A DNA stretch of 64,000 nucleotides from AC-32 sp038236705 (GCA_038236705.1 JBBRZN010000002.1:1-64000); one strand, 5' to 3'; shown: positions 16,569 to 25,574, counted from the first letter of the stretch. A program made the numbers and translations. The notes: a model not told the origin generated them from the sequence alone.

Positions 16569-18052
16569 TCTTCGCGCTCGACACCCCGCACATCGACTGG
16601 CTCGCACTCTCGGCGCCGCTCGCGCTCCTGGGCGCCGGCGGGGTGAACCTGCTCGCGGCGGTCCTCGTGCCGCGGAAGGCCCGGCGAGTCTTCGGCGCGA
16701 TCGTCTGCGCGCTCGGGTTCGCGGGGGCGATCGTCGCGGCGGCGATCCTCTACGCCCACAGCGCCGACGGCCACGGCGTGATCGCCGACTCGATCCAGCG
16801 CGACCGGCTCGCCGCGCTGACGGCGATCATCGTCGCCGGCTCGGGGATTCTGGCGATCGGCACCTCGTACTCCGAGCCGATGGCCGACGACCACATCGCC
16901 GAGTACTACGCGCTGCTGGCCTGGGCGGGCGCCGGGATGATCTTCCTGGCGAGCGCGAGCACGCTCCTGACGCTGTTCCTGGGGCTCGAGTGGTTCTCGA
17001 TCAGCCTCTACATCCTCTGCGCGATCGACCGCGACCTCGCCGGCTCGCTCGAGGCCGGCCTCAAGTACCTGATCATCGGAGGCTTCGGCTCGGCGATGCT
17101 GCTCTTCGGCTCGGCGCTCGTCTACGGCGCGACCGGCACGCTCGAGTTCCACGAGATCGCCCGCGTCGTGCAAGCGCAGGGCCTCTCCGACGACGCGCTG
17201 CTCGTGGCCGGGCTCGCGCTCGTAATCGGCGGGCTCGGCTTCAAGGCCTCGGCTGCGCCCTTCCACATGTGGACGCCCGACGTCTACGAGGGCGCGCCCA
17301 CGCCCGTGACCGCGTTCATGGCGGCCGCTACGAAGACCGTGGCGCTCGTGCTGACGCTGCGCGTGCTCGTGACCGCGTTCCCGCAGGAGGCGCGGCTCTG
17401 GACCGTGACGGTGGCCGCGATCGCCTGCGCCTCGCTGGCGATCGGGAACCTCGCCGCGCTCGTGCAGAAGGGCCTGAAGCGGATGCTCGCGTACTCGTCG
17501 ATCTCGCACGCCGGCTTCATGCTGATCGCCGTCGCCGCGAACAACGGCCTCGGCGCCCGGGCTCTCCTCTACTACCTGATCCCGTACTCGGCGATGTCGG
17601 TGGGCGCCTTCGCGGTCGTCGCCGCCCGCGAGCGCGAGCTGAACCGGCCGGTCACGCTCGACAACCTCGCCGGCTTCGGCTGGGAGCGGCCGCTGCTCGG
17701 GATCTCGATGATGGTCTTCATGCTCGGCTTCGCGGGGTTACCGCTAACCGGCGGCTTCGTCGGCAAGTTCTACGTCTTCGCCGCCGCGTACAGGCACGGC
17801 TGGACCTGGCTCGTGATCGTGGGCGTCGCCGCGACCGCGGTCAGCCTCTACTACTACCTCGGCGTGATCAGGGCGATGTACATGCGGCCCGCCGAGGAGC
17901 TGCAACTGGCGCCGGTGGGCGGCTCGCCACCACGCGAGCTCGTGCTCCAGACGACCGTCGCCGCAGCGCTGATCGTCACCGTCGGGTCGTTCTTCGTCGT
18001 GCAGCCGCTGATCGACGTCGCGAAGCACGCCGCGGGCTCGCTGCCGTTCTAG
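16565..18052 (+). CDS. nuoN: NADH-quinone oxidoreductase subunit N
   Basis: Third antiporter-like pumping subunit; last gene of the operon. 495 residues, about 14 helices. Family features: FLGLEWFSISLYILCA, FHMWTPDVYEGAPTPVTAF and LKRMLAYSSISHAGFML. ATG at 16565 overlaps the nuoM stop. Its 3' end overlaps the convergent membrane-protein gene by four bases, leaving no room for a separate terminator. Confidence 0.95.
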   Translation: MIFALDTPHIDWLALSAPLALLGAGGVNLLAAVLVPRKARRVFGAIVCALGFAGAIVAAAILYAHSADGHGVIADSIQRDRLAALTAIIVAGSGILAIGTSYSEPMADDHIAEYYALLAWAGAGMIFLASASTLLTLFLGLEWFSISLYILCAIDRDLAGSLEAGLKYLIIGGFGSAMLLFGSALVYGATGTLEFHEIARVVQAQGLSDDALLVAGLALVIGGLGFKASAAPFHMWTPDVYEGAPTPVTAFMAAATKTVALVLTLRVLVTAFPQEARLWTVTVAAIACASLAIGNLAALVQKGLKRMLAYSSISHAGFMLIAVAANNGLGARALLYYLIPYSAMSVGAFAVVAARERELNRPVTLDNLAGFGWERPLLGISMMVFMLGFAGLPLTGGFVGKFYVFAAAYRHGWTWLVIVGVAATAVSLYYYLGVIRAMYMRPAEELQLAPVGGSPPRELVLQTTVAAALIVTVGSFFVVQPLIDVAKHAAGSLPF

Positions 18053-18393
18053 CGTCGGCGGAGCTCTGCCATCAGCGACGCAACGGCCTGCACGCAGAAG
18101 ATCGCCAGGCAGGCGAGCAACGCCGAACGCGCGAGCGCAGGAACGGCACCCTCGGTGACGGCCGGCGCCCGCACCGCGGCACCGACCACGATCAAAGCGA
18201 GCACGACCGTCCAGAGAAGCGCATGCAGGTGGCTGTCAGTTCCGTCCAGGAGCTCGCCGAAGGTGTCGAGTGCCACCACCGCGGCGGCCGGCACCGCCAG
18301 CAGCAGCGCGTAGAAGGCGAGCTCGTGCGCACCTGCTCCGTCCGCCGCCGCGGCCGCCACCACGAGTCCCACCGGAATCGCCCGACGCGCCAT
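18049..18393 (-). CDS. Small membrane protein of unknown function
   Basis: 114 residues with about four hydrophobic segments (res. 3-18, 24-42, 58-75 and 86-108) and a basic C-terminus AELRRR. No family recognised. Third positions are G/C-biased and the reading frame is open end to end between two real genes, which supports coding. It converges on nuoN with a 4-bp overlap and diverges from the UPF0173 gene with a 71-bp gap. Confidence 0.6.
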   Translation of the reverse strand: MARRAIPVGLVVAAAAADGAGAHELAFYALLLAVPAAAVVALDTFGELLDGTDSHLHALLWTVVLALIVVGAAVRAPAVTEGAVPALARSALLACLAIFCVQAVASLMAELRRR

Positions 18394-18464
18394 GCCGGAG
18401 GGGTTCTGCGTCCGGCCCTCGGCTCCTTCGTTACCCTCAGCGAACCCGTGAGAAAGGAGCCCGA

Positions 18465-19157
18465 ATGCCCGATGTGCCGGTGACGTGGCTGGGCCACGCG
18501 AGCTTCCGGCTGGATAGCCCGGACGGCAAGCGGATCTACGTGGATCCGTGGCTCGGCAATCCGAAGTGCCCCGAGTCGGAGAAGGAGCCCGAGCGGATCG
18601 ACGCGATCGCGATCACGCACGGACACGGCGATCACGTCGGCGAGACCGTCGAGCTGACGAAGAGGTTCAAGCCCGAGGTCGTCGCGATGATCGAGCTCAA
18701 GGGCTGGCTCAGCTCCCAGGGCGCCGAGGTCGGCGAGACGCCGGGCCCGAACAAGGGCGGCACCGTGGAGGCGGCCGGCGCAAGGTTCACGCTCGTGAAC
18801 GCCTTCCACTCGAGCTCCTCGGACGACGGCGCCTACCTGGGCGAGGCCGCCGGGATCGTGGTCGGGCTCGAGAACGGGACGACGATCTACTTCGCAGGGG
18901 ACACCTGCGTCTTCGGCGACATGCAGCTGATCGGCCGGATCTACTCGCCCGACGTGGCGGTGCTGCCGATCGGCGGGCACTTCACGATGGACCCGCGCGA
19001 GGCCGGCGTGGCGCTGGAGCTGCTCGGGGTCAAGCGCTGCATCCCGTGCCACTACGGCACCTTTCCGCTGCTGAAGGGGACTCCCGACGAGCTGCGCCAG
19101 CACGCGCCCGGGGTGGACGTGATCGCGCTGGAGCCGGGGGAGACGGCGACGGTTTGA
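18465..19157 (+). CDS. UPF0173 metal-dependent hydrolase
   Basis: Metallo-beta-lactamase-fold hydrolase of unknown substrate. 230 residues, full length for UPF0173. Metal-binding motif THGHGDHVGE (HxHxDH), then GDTCVFGD and the C-terminal CHYGTFPLL. ATG at 18465 has a GAAAGGAG site and begins the typical WLGHASFRL strand. The next gene starts at a TTG overlapping its stop. Confidence 0.85.
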   Translation: MPDVPVTWLGHASFRLDSPDGKRIYVDPWLGNPKCPESEKEPERIDAIAITHGHGDHVGETVELTKRFKPEVVAMIELKGWLSSQGAEVGETPGPNKGGTVEAAGARFTLVNAFHSSSSDDGAYLGEAAGIVVGLENGTTIYFAGDTCVFGDMQLIGRIYSPDVAVLPIGGHFTMDPREAGVALELLGVKRCIPCHYGTFPLLKGTPDELRQHAPGVDVIALEPGETATV

Positions 19158-19429
19158 GGGAGCGCTGGTTCGGCTCGACGGGGCGGCGGGTACCCGAGAT
19201 CTCGGTCGAGGGCGAGCTCGAGCTTGGCGAGGCGCTCGTGCTGGGCGATGCCTCCGACGAAGCAGCGCTGAAGCAGGCGCACGAGGAGGGCCGGCCGGTG
19301 GTCGTCCGCGCGCAGAGCGCGGAGGCAATCAAGGAGTCGCTGGCCCGGCCCGAGGTCGCCTGCGTCGTCGTGCCGGAGTCGAGGCGCGACCTGCTGGACC
19401 TGGATCTCACCGAGCTGACCTATGGCTAG
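19154..19429 (+). CDS. Conserved-looking 91-residue protein, unknown function
   Basis: Starts at a TTG that overlaps the stop of the UPF0173 gene (TTGA), implying coupling. 91 residues, acidic and soluble, with a pattern EGELELGEALVLGDASDEA then RPVVVRAQSAEAIKESLARP and VACVVVPESRRDLLDLDL that reads as an alternating alpha/beta domain. No family or catalytic motif recognised. G/C third positions support coding. Confidence 0.6.
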   Translation: MRERWFGSTGRRVPEISVEGELELGEALVLGDASDEAALKQAHEEGRPVVVRAQSAEAIKESLARPEVACVVVPESRRDLLDLDLTELTYG

Positions 19430-19473
19430 AAGCGGTTGGGAGACTCAACGCGTTCCCGTCCCGAAGCAGGGTG

Positions 19474-19535
19474 TTAGACGGCCGCACGGGCGGAGCCCGC
19501 GCGGCCTCTCTGGTCGGCGCCGCCAAGTGGGCACC
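19474..19535 (-). repeat. Copy D of the two-hairpin intergenic repeat
   Basis: 37-nt hairpin at 19474-19510 (gene-strand arms GGCCGCACGGGC and GCCCGCGCGGCC) followed after 5 nt by a second stem GGCGCC/GGCACC (19516-19535, one G-T wobble). It begins 45 bp after the stop of the 91-residue gene. On the minus strand it aligns base for base in length with the copies at 1631, 1741 and 40954. Confidence 0.7.
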
Positions 19536-19544
19536 TTGGCTGAG

Positions 19545-20375
19545 GTGGTCGCCACATATTCGATCGCCGCCTGCGACCTCGAGGCGGGACAGTGGGGCGT
19601 GGCGACCCAGTCGAAGTTCCTCGGCGTCGGCTCGGTCGTCCCGTGGGCGGAGCCGGGCGTGGGGGCGATCGCGACCCAGGCCTACGCGAACCCGCGCTAC
19701 GGGCCTGACGGGCTGGCGCTCCTGCGCGAGGGCCTGAGCGCGCAAGAGGCGGTCGAGCGGCTCGCCGCGGCGGACGAGGGGCGCGACCACCGTCAGGTGG
19801 GCGTCGTGGACGCCCAGGGCCGCGGGGCCAGCTTCACGGGCCGCGAGTGCATGGACTGGGCGGGCGGGCGAACCGGCGACTGCTACGCGGCGCAGGGCAA
19901 CATCCTCGTCTCCGCCGAAACGGTTGACGCGGTCGCCGAGACCTTCGAGCGCGGGCAGGGAACCCTCGCGGAGCGTCTGCTCGACTGCCTCGACGCTGCC
20001 CAGGCCGCCGGCGGCGACCGGCGCGGCCAGCAGTCGTCCGCGCTGCTCGTGGTCGAGCGAGACGGCGGCTATGCGGGCCTCTCGCACGAGGTCGTCGACT
20101 TGCGGGTGGACGAGCACGAGCGCCCGCTCCAGGAGCTGCGCCGGATCTACGTCATGCACCAGGCGATCTTCGGCAAGACGCCCGCGGACGAATGGCTCGA
20201 CGTGGACGAGGAACTGGCGGCGGAGCTGCGTGACCGCCTCGCACGGGTCGGTTACGACGGCGAGCTCGGAGAGGCGTTCGTCCGCTGGACCGGGAACGAA
20301 AACCTCGAGGAGCGCGTTGACGGAATCGGACGTATCGATCCCGTCGTGCTGGAAGAGCTGAGGAGGCAGTCGTGA
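19545..20375 (+). CDS. DUF1028 family protein (Ntn-hydrolase-like)
   Basis: 276 residues. The N-terminus TYSIAACDLEAGQWGVATQS, the segment VPWAEPGVGAIATQAYANPRYG and GRECMDWAGG match the DUF1028 pattern, a family with an Ntn-hydrolase-like fold and no established reaction. After the core, a C-terminal part contains DLRVDEHERPLQELRR, common in longer members. GTG at 19545 is chosen as the family N-terminus; TTG at 19536 is an alternative. Overlaps the cupin gene by four bases. Confidence 0.82.
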   Translation: MVATYSIAACDLEAGQWGVATQSKFLGVGSVVPWAEPGVGAIATQAYANPRYGPDGLALLREGLSAQEAVERLAAADEGRDHRQVGVVDAQGRGASFTGRECMDWAGGRTGDCYAAQGNILVSAETVDAVAETFERGQGTLAERLLDCLDAAQAAGGDRRGQQSSALLVVERDGGYAGLSHEVVDLRVDEHERPLQELRRIYVMHQAIFGKTPADEWLDVDEELAAELRDRLARVGYDGELGEAFVRWTGNENLEERVDGIGRIDPVVLEELRRQS

Positions 20376-21043
20376 GCGGTTACGAGGTGGTGCACATCGA
20401 CGAGCTGGAGTCGTTCCCGGTCGACGACGAGGGGCTGACGTGGCGGCCGATCCGGCGTCGCTTCGACATCCGCGCGTTCGGGGTGAATGCGTACACGGCC
20501 GAGCGCGAGGGCCAGCGCGTCGTCGAGGAGCACCGCGAGACGAACGGACACCAGGAGCTGTACGTCGTGATCGCGGGGCGGGCGACGTTCACCCTCGACG
20601 GCCAGGAGCACGACGCGCCGGCGGGAACGCTCGTCCACTGCCCTCCCGACACGCTGCGCAGCGCCTTCGCCGCCGAGCCCGGGACGACCGTGCTCGGCAT
20701 CGGCGCGAAGCCCGGCGAGGTCTTCCAGCCATCCGGCTGGGAATGGAGCTTCGCCGCGTTCACGCTGTTGAAGCAGGGCCACGAGGAGCGAGCCCGTGCC
20801 GAGCTGGACGCGGGAATCGCGGAGCGGCCGGACGACTGGCAGGGTCACTACAACTACGCCTGTCTCGAAGCGCGCGCAGGAGACAAGGACGCCGCTCTGC
20901 GCCATCTCGCGCGTGCGGCCGAGCTCGACCCGGACGAGGTAACGAAACTCGCCGGACGCGATGAGGACTTCGCGGCGCTTCGCGAGGACGAACGGTTCCT
21001 AGCGATCGCCGGGCAAGCGGATTCCCCCGGCGCGCGCTCGTAG
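20372..21043 (+). CDS. Cupin domain protein with C-terminal TPR
   Basis: 223 residues. Residues about 45-110 form a cupin barrel (ETNGHQELYVVIAGRATFTL and AGTLVHCPPDTLRSAFA), though the full metal triad is not obvious. Residues about 125-195 hold a TPR-like helical repeat (WQGHYNYACLEARAGDKDAA). GTG at 20372 overlaps the DUF1028 stop, so the two are probably co-translated. The 3' end overlaps the convergent Ldh2 gene by 45 bp. Substrate unknown. Confidence 0.78.
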   Translation: MSGYEVVHIDELESFPVDDEGLTWRPIRRRFDIRAFGVNAYTAEREGQRVVEEHRETNGHQELYVVIAGRATFTLDGQEHDAPAGTLVHCPPDTLRSAFAAEPGTTVLGIGAKPGEVFQPSGWEWSFAAFTLLKQGHEERARAELDAGIAERPDDWQGHYNYACLEARAGDKDAALRHLARAAELDPDEVTKLAGRDEDFAALREDERFLAIAGQADSPGARS

Positions 21044-21742
21044 CTCCGGCAGCGGGTTGGCCTCGGGCCGGGCGACGAGCAGCACCGCGCCGTAGCCGGG
21101 CTCGCCAACCAGCGAGTCCACGAGGAGTTGCAGTCCGAGCGCGAGCGCGAAGGCCTTGTGCGCCTGCTCGCCGCCGAACGGAACGAGCTCGTCCTCCGAG
21201 GCCTCACCCGCGATCACGTCGCCGTAGGTCACCCGGCCCATCGAGACGTCGCTGACGAGCGGGGCGCCGTCCGAGCCCGGGATCGCAATCGCAAGCGGGT
21301 TCGTCCCGGTCAGCTTGGGGCCGCCGTCGGGATGCCCGAGCCTCGGCGGCGAGGTTGCGGTGAGCGCCGCCACGAGACCGCCCTCGGCCAGTTTGCGCGC
21401 CCAGTAGCCGAGCGCGCCGGTCGGGAAGCAGCGCTGCGCCACGACGAGCCTCGCGTGTTCGGGCGGTGTCGCGAGCTGTGTTTCGACGATCGCGGCAAGC
21501 GTGAGGTAGCCGAGGGCGCCGTTGCCGTCCCAACGCTCGAAGCCGGGATCGGCCAGAAGCCTCTTGGGAGGCGCGGCCGGATTTACGTCCACCGGCAGTG
21601 TGGCCAGCCACTCGACCCGCGAGAGGCCGTGACCCCGCTTGCCGTGGGCCTCCGCGTCGAGGAAGTGGTCTGCCAGCGTGCGCGCGTCGGCCTCGCCGAA
21701 GCCCAGCGAGGTCAGCGTCGGTATCACGTCCTCAGCCCGCAT
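20999..21742 (-). CDS. Compact malate/L-lactate dehydrogenase family (Ldh2) protein
   Basis: Ldh2-family NAD(P)-dependent 2-oxoacid reductase by pattern: HFLDAEAHGKRGHGLSRVEW with the conserved His region at the N-terminus, GGPKLTGTNPLAIAIP in the middle and LPELRARAGGIRLPGDR at the end. At 247 residues it is about 90 shorter than typical members (330-350), yet both termini are family-like, so residues appear to be lost internally. Activity is therefore uncertain. ATG at 21742 has an AAGGAT site. Converges on the cupin gene with a 45-bp overlap. Confidence 0.75.
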   Translation of the reverse strand: MRAEDVIPTLTSLGFGEADARTLADHFLDAEAHGKRGHGLSRVEWLATLPVDVNPAAPPKRLLADPGFERWDGNGALGYLTLAAIVETQLATPPEHARLVVAQRCFPTGALGYWARKLAEGGLVAALTATSPPRLGHPDGGPKLTGTNPLAIAIPGSDGAPLVSDVSMGRVTYGDVIAGEASEDELVPFGGEQAHKAFALALGLQLLVDSLVGEPGYGAVLLVARPEANPLPELRARAGGIRLPGDR

Positions 21743-21846
21743 TCACGAAATCCTTACGAACTGGAACAGCCGCCGCGAGCCCTGCCGGCGTCTTAGTTCC
21801 TGGTTTCAGCGGGGGCGACAGCCCCGGGGTCAGCTGGAACAGGCGG

Positions 21847-21868
21847 AGGGCGCTCTTCGAGGCGCCCT
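21847..21868. terminator. Hairpin downstream of mrp
   Basis: Stem AGGGCGC/GCGCCCT with an 8-nt loop, 14 bp past the mrp stop. On the plus strand it is followed by TTCGGATTTTG; on the minus (mrp) strand there is no U-run, so termination there would be imperfect. Confidence 0.45.
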
Positions 21869-21881
21869 TCGGATTTTGTGC

Positions 21882-22961
21882 CTACGAGAGAACCGGCAGA
21901 GCCTTGACGATCCCGACCCCCTGTTCGCGCTTCGACGCCGTGATCGCCTCGGCGACTTCGAAGATCGCCCGCGCCGGCTCGCAGTCGGGATCGCTCTCGA
22001 CGAGCGGCGTGCCCGCGTCGCCGGACTCGCGTAGCCGCGCGTCCAACGGCACGCGGCCGAGCACGGGCACGCCCAGCTGCTCGGCAAGGCGGTCGCCGCC
22101 GCCGGAGCCGAAGGTCTCACCGCTCATGTTCTCGACCACGCCGAGCAGGCGCATGTTCGTCTTCTGCGCCATCAGCGCGGCGCGCGCGGCCACCTCCTGC
22201 GCCAGCGGTTGAGGCGTCGTCACGATCACGGCCTCGGCGCGCGGCAGCAGCTGGCCCAGGGAGATCGAGACGTCGCCGGTTCCTGGGGGCATGTCCACGA
22301 CGAGCGTGTCGAGCTCGCCCCAGTGGACGTCGGTCAGGAACTGCTCGAGCGCGCGGTGCAGCATCGGGCCGCGCCACATCACGGGCTCGTTGTCCTCGAG
22401 GAAGAAGCCAATCGACATCAGCTTCAGCTCCCCGCGGACCGGCGGGACGATCATCCGGTCGACCACGACCGGCTTCTGGTGAATCCCGAGCAGATGCGGG
22501 ATCGAGTGCCCGTAGACGTCCGCATCGAGGATGCCCGTGCGCTGGCCGAGCCCCGCGAAGGCGGCGGCCAGGTTCGCGCTGAGCGACGACTTGCCGACCC
22601 CGCCCTTGCCGCTGGCGACGGCGACCACGCGCGTCGCCCGGTCGAGCCGGATTCCCTTCGTGCGCTCGGTGACGGTGCCGCGCAGGCGCGCGGTGAGCGC
22701 CGAGCGCTCGTCCGGCGTCATCACCCCGAACTCGAGCGCCACGCGCTCCACTCCGGCGACCGGCGCGAGGGCCGCGGCGACCTGCTCCTCGAAGCTCGCG
22801 CGCAGCGGGCAGCCGGCGATCGTGAGCGCGATCCCGATCGTCACCTCACCGCCCTCGATGCGCACGTCGCGCACCATGTCGAGCTCGATCACGTTGCGCT
22901 TCAGCTCCGGATCGATCACCTGCTCCATGGCCTTCAGGATCTCTTCGCGCGAGGGCTCCAT
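21882..22961 (-). CDS. mrp: Mrp/NBP35-type Fe-S carrier P-loop ATPase
   Basis: Cytosolic ATPase that binds and transfers Fe-S clusters. 359 residues: N-terminal DUF59/MIP18 domain (res. 1-85, with GCPLRASFE), then a deviant Walker A GKGGVGKSS, DADVYGHSIPHLLG, and VVDMPPGTGDVSIS. The CxxC that usually follows ENMS is missing; the sequence runs ENMSGETFGSGGG, so cluster binding by that motif is not possible. A TACCCT box at 22972-22977 lies 10 nt before the ATG. Confidence 0.88.
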   Translation of the reverse strand: MEPSREEILKAMEQVIDPELKRNVIELDMVRDVRIEGGEVTIGIALTIAGCPLRASFEEQVAAALAPVAGVERVALEFGVMTPDERSALTARLRGTVTERTKGIRLDRATRVVAVASGKGGVGKSSLSANLAAAFAGLGQRTGILDADVYGHSIPHLLGIHQKPVVVDRMIVPPVRGELKLMSIGFFLEDNEPVMWRGPMLHRALEQFLTDVHWGELDTLVVDMPPGTGDVSISLGQLLPRAEAVIVTTPQPLAQEVAARAALMAQKTNMRLLGVVENMSGETFGSGGGDRLAEQLGVPVLGRVPLDARLRESGDAGTPLVESDPDCEPARAIFEVAEAITASKREQGVGIVKALPVLS

Positions 22962-22971
22962 CTCACTTCGG

Positions 22972-22977
22972 AGGGTA
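22972..22977 (-). promoter_or_regulatory. -10-like box of mrp (near-leaderless)
   Basis: TACCCT on the minus strand, 10 nt before the ATG, in the 17-bp gap after the DUF72 gene. Confidence 0.35.
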
Positions 22978-22978
22978 C

Positions 22979-23710
22979 CTAGACCCCGAGCCGCCGGCGA
23001 AGCCAGAGCCCGTTGCGCACGGCGTATCCGTTCCAGTCGTTGTTGAAGTACGCGTAGACGTCAACGCGCCGCGCCCAGGCCTCGATCCGCTGCGCCCATT
23101 CCTCGAGCTCGCTGTCGGAGTAGTTCCCGTTTCGACCGCGCTGGCCGTGGTGGAAGCGGAGGAACGTCCAGTCGGCCGTGAGCTCGTGGGTCTGGAAGGG
23201 GCGCTCGGGCGTATCGCCGATCACGAGCGCGGCCTCGTGGCGCCGCAGCAGCTCGTAGACGGGCTCCGCGAACCAGGTCTCGTGGCGGAACTCGAAGCAG
23301 TGGCGGCCGGGCGGGAGCGCCTCGAGCGCCTGCGCGAGCCGGTCGTCGTCGCGGCGAAAGGTCGGCGGCAGCTGCCACAGCATCGGCCCGAGCTTCGGCG
23401 ACTCGACGAGCGGGCGGATGCGCGAGTAGAAGAGCTCGATGCTCGGCGGCAGGTCGCGCAGCCGCTTGATGTGCGTGACGTAGCGGCTCATCTTGACGGT
23501 GAAGAGAAAGTCTGGCGGCGTCTCGAGCACCCAGTTCGCGACCGCGGTCTCGCGCGGCAGGCGGTAGAAGGTCGAGTTGACTTCGACGGTGTCGAAATGA
23601 CGCGCGTAGTAGTCGAGCCAGCGCCGAGGCGGCAGTCGCGGCGGGTAGAAGACGCCGTCTCGCCAATGCTTGTAGTTCCAGCCCGAGCAGCCGATCCGGA
23701 TCGGCCTCAC
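22979..23710 (-). CDS. DUF72 (YecE-like) TIM-barrel protein
   Basis: 243 residues. Typical DUF72 features: IRIGCSGWNYKHWRDGVFYP at the start, FDTVEVNSTFYRLP, FLFTVKMSRYVTHIKRL, and the C-terminal VYAYFNNDWNGYAV. The fold is a TIM barrel resembling AP-endonucleases; the reaction is unknown. GTG at 23710 overlaps the stop of the phosphatase gene (GTGA). Confidence 0.85.
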   Translation of the reverse strand: MRPIRIGCSGWNYKHWRDGVFYPPRLPPRRWLDYYARHFDTVEVNSTFYRLPRETAVANWVLETPPDFLFTVKMSRYVTHIKRLRDLPPSIELFYSRIRPLVESPKLGPMLWQLPPTFRRDDDRLAQALEALPPGRHCFEFRHETWFAEPVYELLRRHEAALVIGDTPERPFQTHELTADWTFLRFHHGQRGRNGNYSDSELEEWAQRIEAWARRVDVYAYFNNDWNGYAVRNGLWLRRRLGV

Positions 23711-24498
23711 CGCGAGAGCGCGGCGAACAGCTCGGCGCAGATCGTCGGCGTCCCTGCGGCGACACAGCGGCTGCGGCCTTCGAGGTCGAGCGGCGCGGCG
23801 CCGAACGGAGGGGCCTCGGGCAGGTCGATGGCCAGGCCCCGCTCGCGGACGAGCAGCTGCGCGGCGGCGATGTCCACCGAGCGCGCGCCCTTGAGGGAGC
23901 ACACGGCGTCGACCCGGCCCGCGGCCAGGTGGCAGAGCGAGAGCGCGAGCGAGCCCATGATGCGGAGCCGGTAGGCGAGGCCGACGACGGTCGAGGCCTT
24001 CTCGGCCACGCTGGAGGTGAGGGTCGCCTCGAAGGAGAGGATCTCGATCTGCTCCTTCGGCAACACGGCGCCCAGGTCGGCGCCGTTCAGCAACGCGCCT
24101 TTGCCTCGCTCCGCGGTCCATTCCTCGCCGGTGCCGAAGTCGTAGACGTAGCCGAAGACGACGTCGTCCATCGTGTCACCCTCGGCGACGGCAATCGAGA
24201 CCGAGAAGAACGGGATCCCGCGCTTGGCGTTCAGCGAGCCGTCGATCGGGTCGACGACGATGCGCACGGGGCCGTCGCCCGCGAGAATGCCGGCCTCCTC
24301 GGAGACGATGGTGGCGCCCTCGACGGTCCGGAACCGCTCGAGGATTACCCGCTCGGCGGCAGCGTCGATCGCCGTCGTCTCGTCTCCCCCCTCGCCGTCG
24401 CCGACGACCGGCTCCCGCTCGACGCGGCTCGGCAGCTCGACGAGCACGCCGCGCACGTCCTCGACCGCCCCGCGGCAGAGGGCAAGCCAGTCGGTCAA
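23707..24498 (-). CDS. Inositol-monophosphatase family sugar phosphatase
   Basis: Mg-dependent phosphatase of the IMPase/FBPase superfamily. 263 residues. Metal ligands visible in GDETTAIDAAAE, SEEAG and DPIDGSLNAKRGIPFFSVSI, with a C-terminal SVDIAAAQL replacing the usual WDxAAG. The GS-N-G-PFF pattern is closest to the archaeal-type dual inositol/fructose bisphosphatase. TTG start at 24498 overlaps the DUF1015 stop (TTGA). Substrate not assignable from sequence. Confidence 0.85.
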   Translation of the reverse strand: MTDWLALCRGAVEDVRGVLVELPSRVEREPVVGDGEGGDETTAIDAAAERVILERFRTVEGATIVSEEAGILAGDGPVRIVVDPIDGSLNAKRGIPFFSVSIAVAEGDTMDDVVFGYVYDFGTGEEWTAERGKGALLNGADLGAVLPKEQIEILSFEATLTSSVAEKASTVVGLAYRLRIMGSLALSLCHLAAGRVDAVCSLKGARSVDIAAAQLLVRERGLAIDLPEAPPFGAAPLDLEGRSRCVAAGTPTICAELFAALSR

Positions 24499-25574
24499 AG
24501 AGGTAGGAACAAAAGACCGGAGACGAGCTTCGGATAGAAGTAGGTGCTCTTCTGCGGCATCGTCTCGCCCCGCTGGGCGACCGCGAAGACGTCCTCGATG
24601 CGCGTCGGTCGCATGAGAACGGCGACCTCGGCCTCGCCTTCGTCCACCGCGCGCACCGCCTCCTGCCAGTCGGGCGTGTAGCTGATGCCCTCGTGGCCGA
24701 GCCGGTCGACGAGGCTGACGTCGAGCTCCCCTTCGCCGTCCACGGCGAGCTCGGCACGGCCCACGCGGTAGAGAACGGCGGCAGCCCGGTCTTGCGGGGC
24801 TGCGGCGAGGGCGGCGAGGGCGGCGGCGGGGTCGGGGAGCTGCTCGTCGGCACGAAGCTGCTCCGCCGGCTCGTGCTCGAAGACGCGATGGGTCGGGAAG
24901 ATCATCAGGCCTGGATCCTCGAGGCTGACGAGCACGGCCAGGACGTAGGCGCTCTCCGGGGTCCCGGTCTCCAGGTGGTAAGCCAGGGCGGTCTCGTAGC
25001 GGTGGTGGCCGTCTGCGATCAGGAGCTGGCGGTCGGCGAAGGCCTCCGAGATGCCGTCGGCGGGAAGTCGCCAGAGGCGTGCGCCCCCGACCTCGAGGTC
25101 GGGCTCTCGCTCGGGACGGGTCGCGGGCGGGGCGCCCTCGTAGAGGAAGAAGAGCGGTTCGAGCTGGGCTCGAACCGCCCTCAGGAGCCGTAGCCGGCCC
25201 TCTTTTGGCCCGCGGTGGGTGCGCTCGTGCGGCAGGACGACGCGGTTCTCGTACGGCTCCGCGCGCAGGGCGGCAACGACGCCCTCGCGCCTGCGGCCGA
25301 CGCCGTCGGGGCCGACGTAGTCCTGCGAGAGCCACCAGAAGCCTGGATCGCCCTCCTCGGCGAGCGTTCCCGCGCCGCGCCATTCGTCCCAGAGCCACCC
25401 GGCCTCGGACTCGTCTGCGGGCAGCGTGAGGTGTATGACGTTGTGCGGGCTCCGCTGCGCGAGCTGCTCTCGCTCGGGCGGGGAAATCACGTCGTACGGG
25501 GGCGCGACGAGCGACTCCAGCGGGCCGGCGCGCTCGCCGTAGCGGACGGCGCGAAACGGCTTCACCTCGGCCAC
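24495..25574 (-). CDS. DUF1015 family protein
   Basis: 359 residues; DUF1015 features include the N-terminal EVKPFRAVRYG, LVAPPYDVISPPERE, NVIHLTLP, FFLYEG and the central IADGHHRYETAL. Proposed as a HipA-like kinase relative, but no reaction is established. GTG at 25574 fits the family start and is 8 nt after a TACGCT box; ATG at 25592 would add six residues. Divergent from the OB-HD nuclease gene. Confidence 0.85.
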   Translation of the reverse strand: MAEVKPFRAVRYGERAGPLESLVAPPYDVISPPEREQLAQRSPHNVIHLTLPADESEAGWLWDEWRGAGTLAEEGDPGFWWLSQDYVGPDGVGRRREGVVAALRAEPYENRVVLPHERTHRGPKEGRLRLLRAVRAQLEPLFFLYEGAPPATRPEREPDLEVGGARLWRLPADGISEAFADRQLLIADGHHRYETALAYHLETGTPESAYVLAVLVSLEDPGLMIFPTHRVFEHEPAEQLRADEQLPDPAAALAALAAAPQDRAAAVLYRVGRAELAVDGEGELDVSLVDRLGHEGISYTPDWQEAVRAVDEGEAEVAVLMRPTRIEDVFAVAQRGETMPQKSTYFYPKLVSGLLFLPL

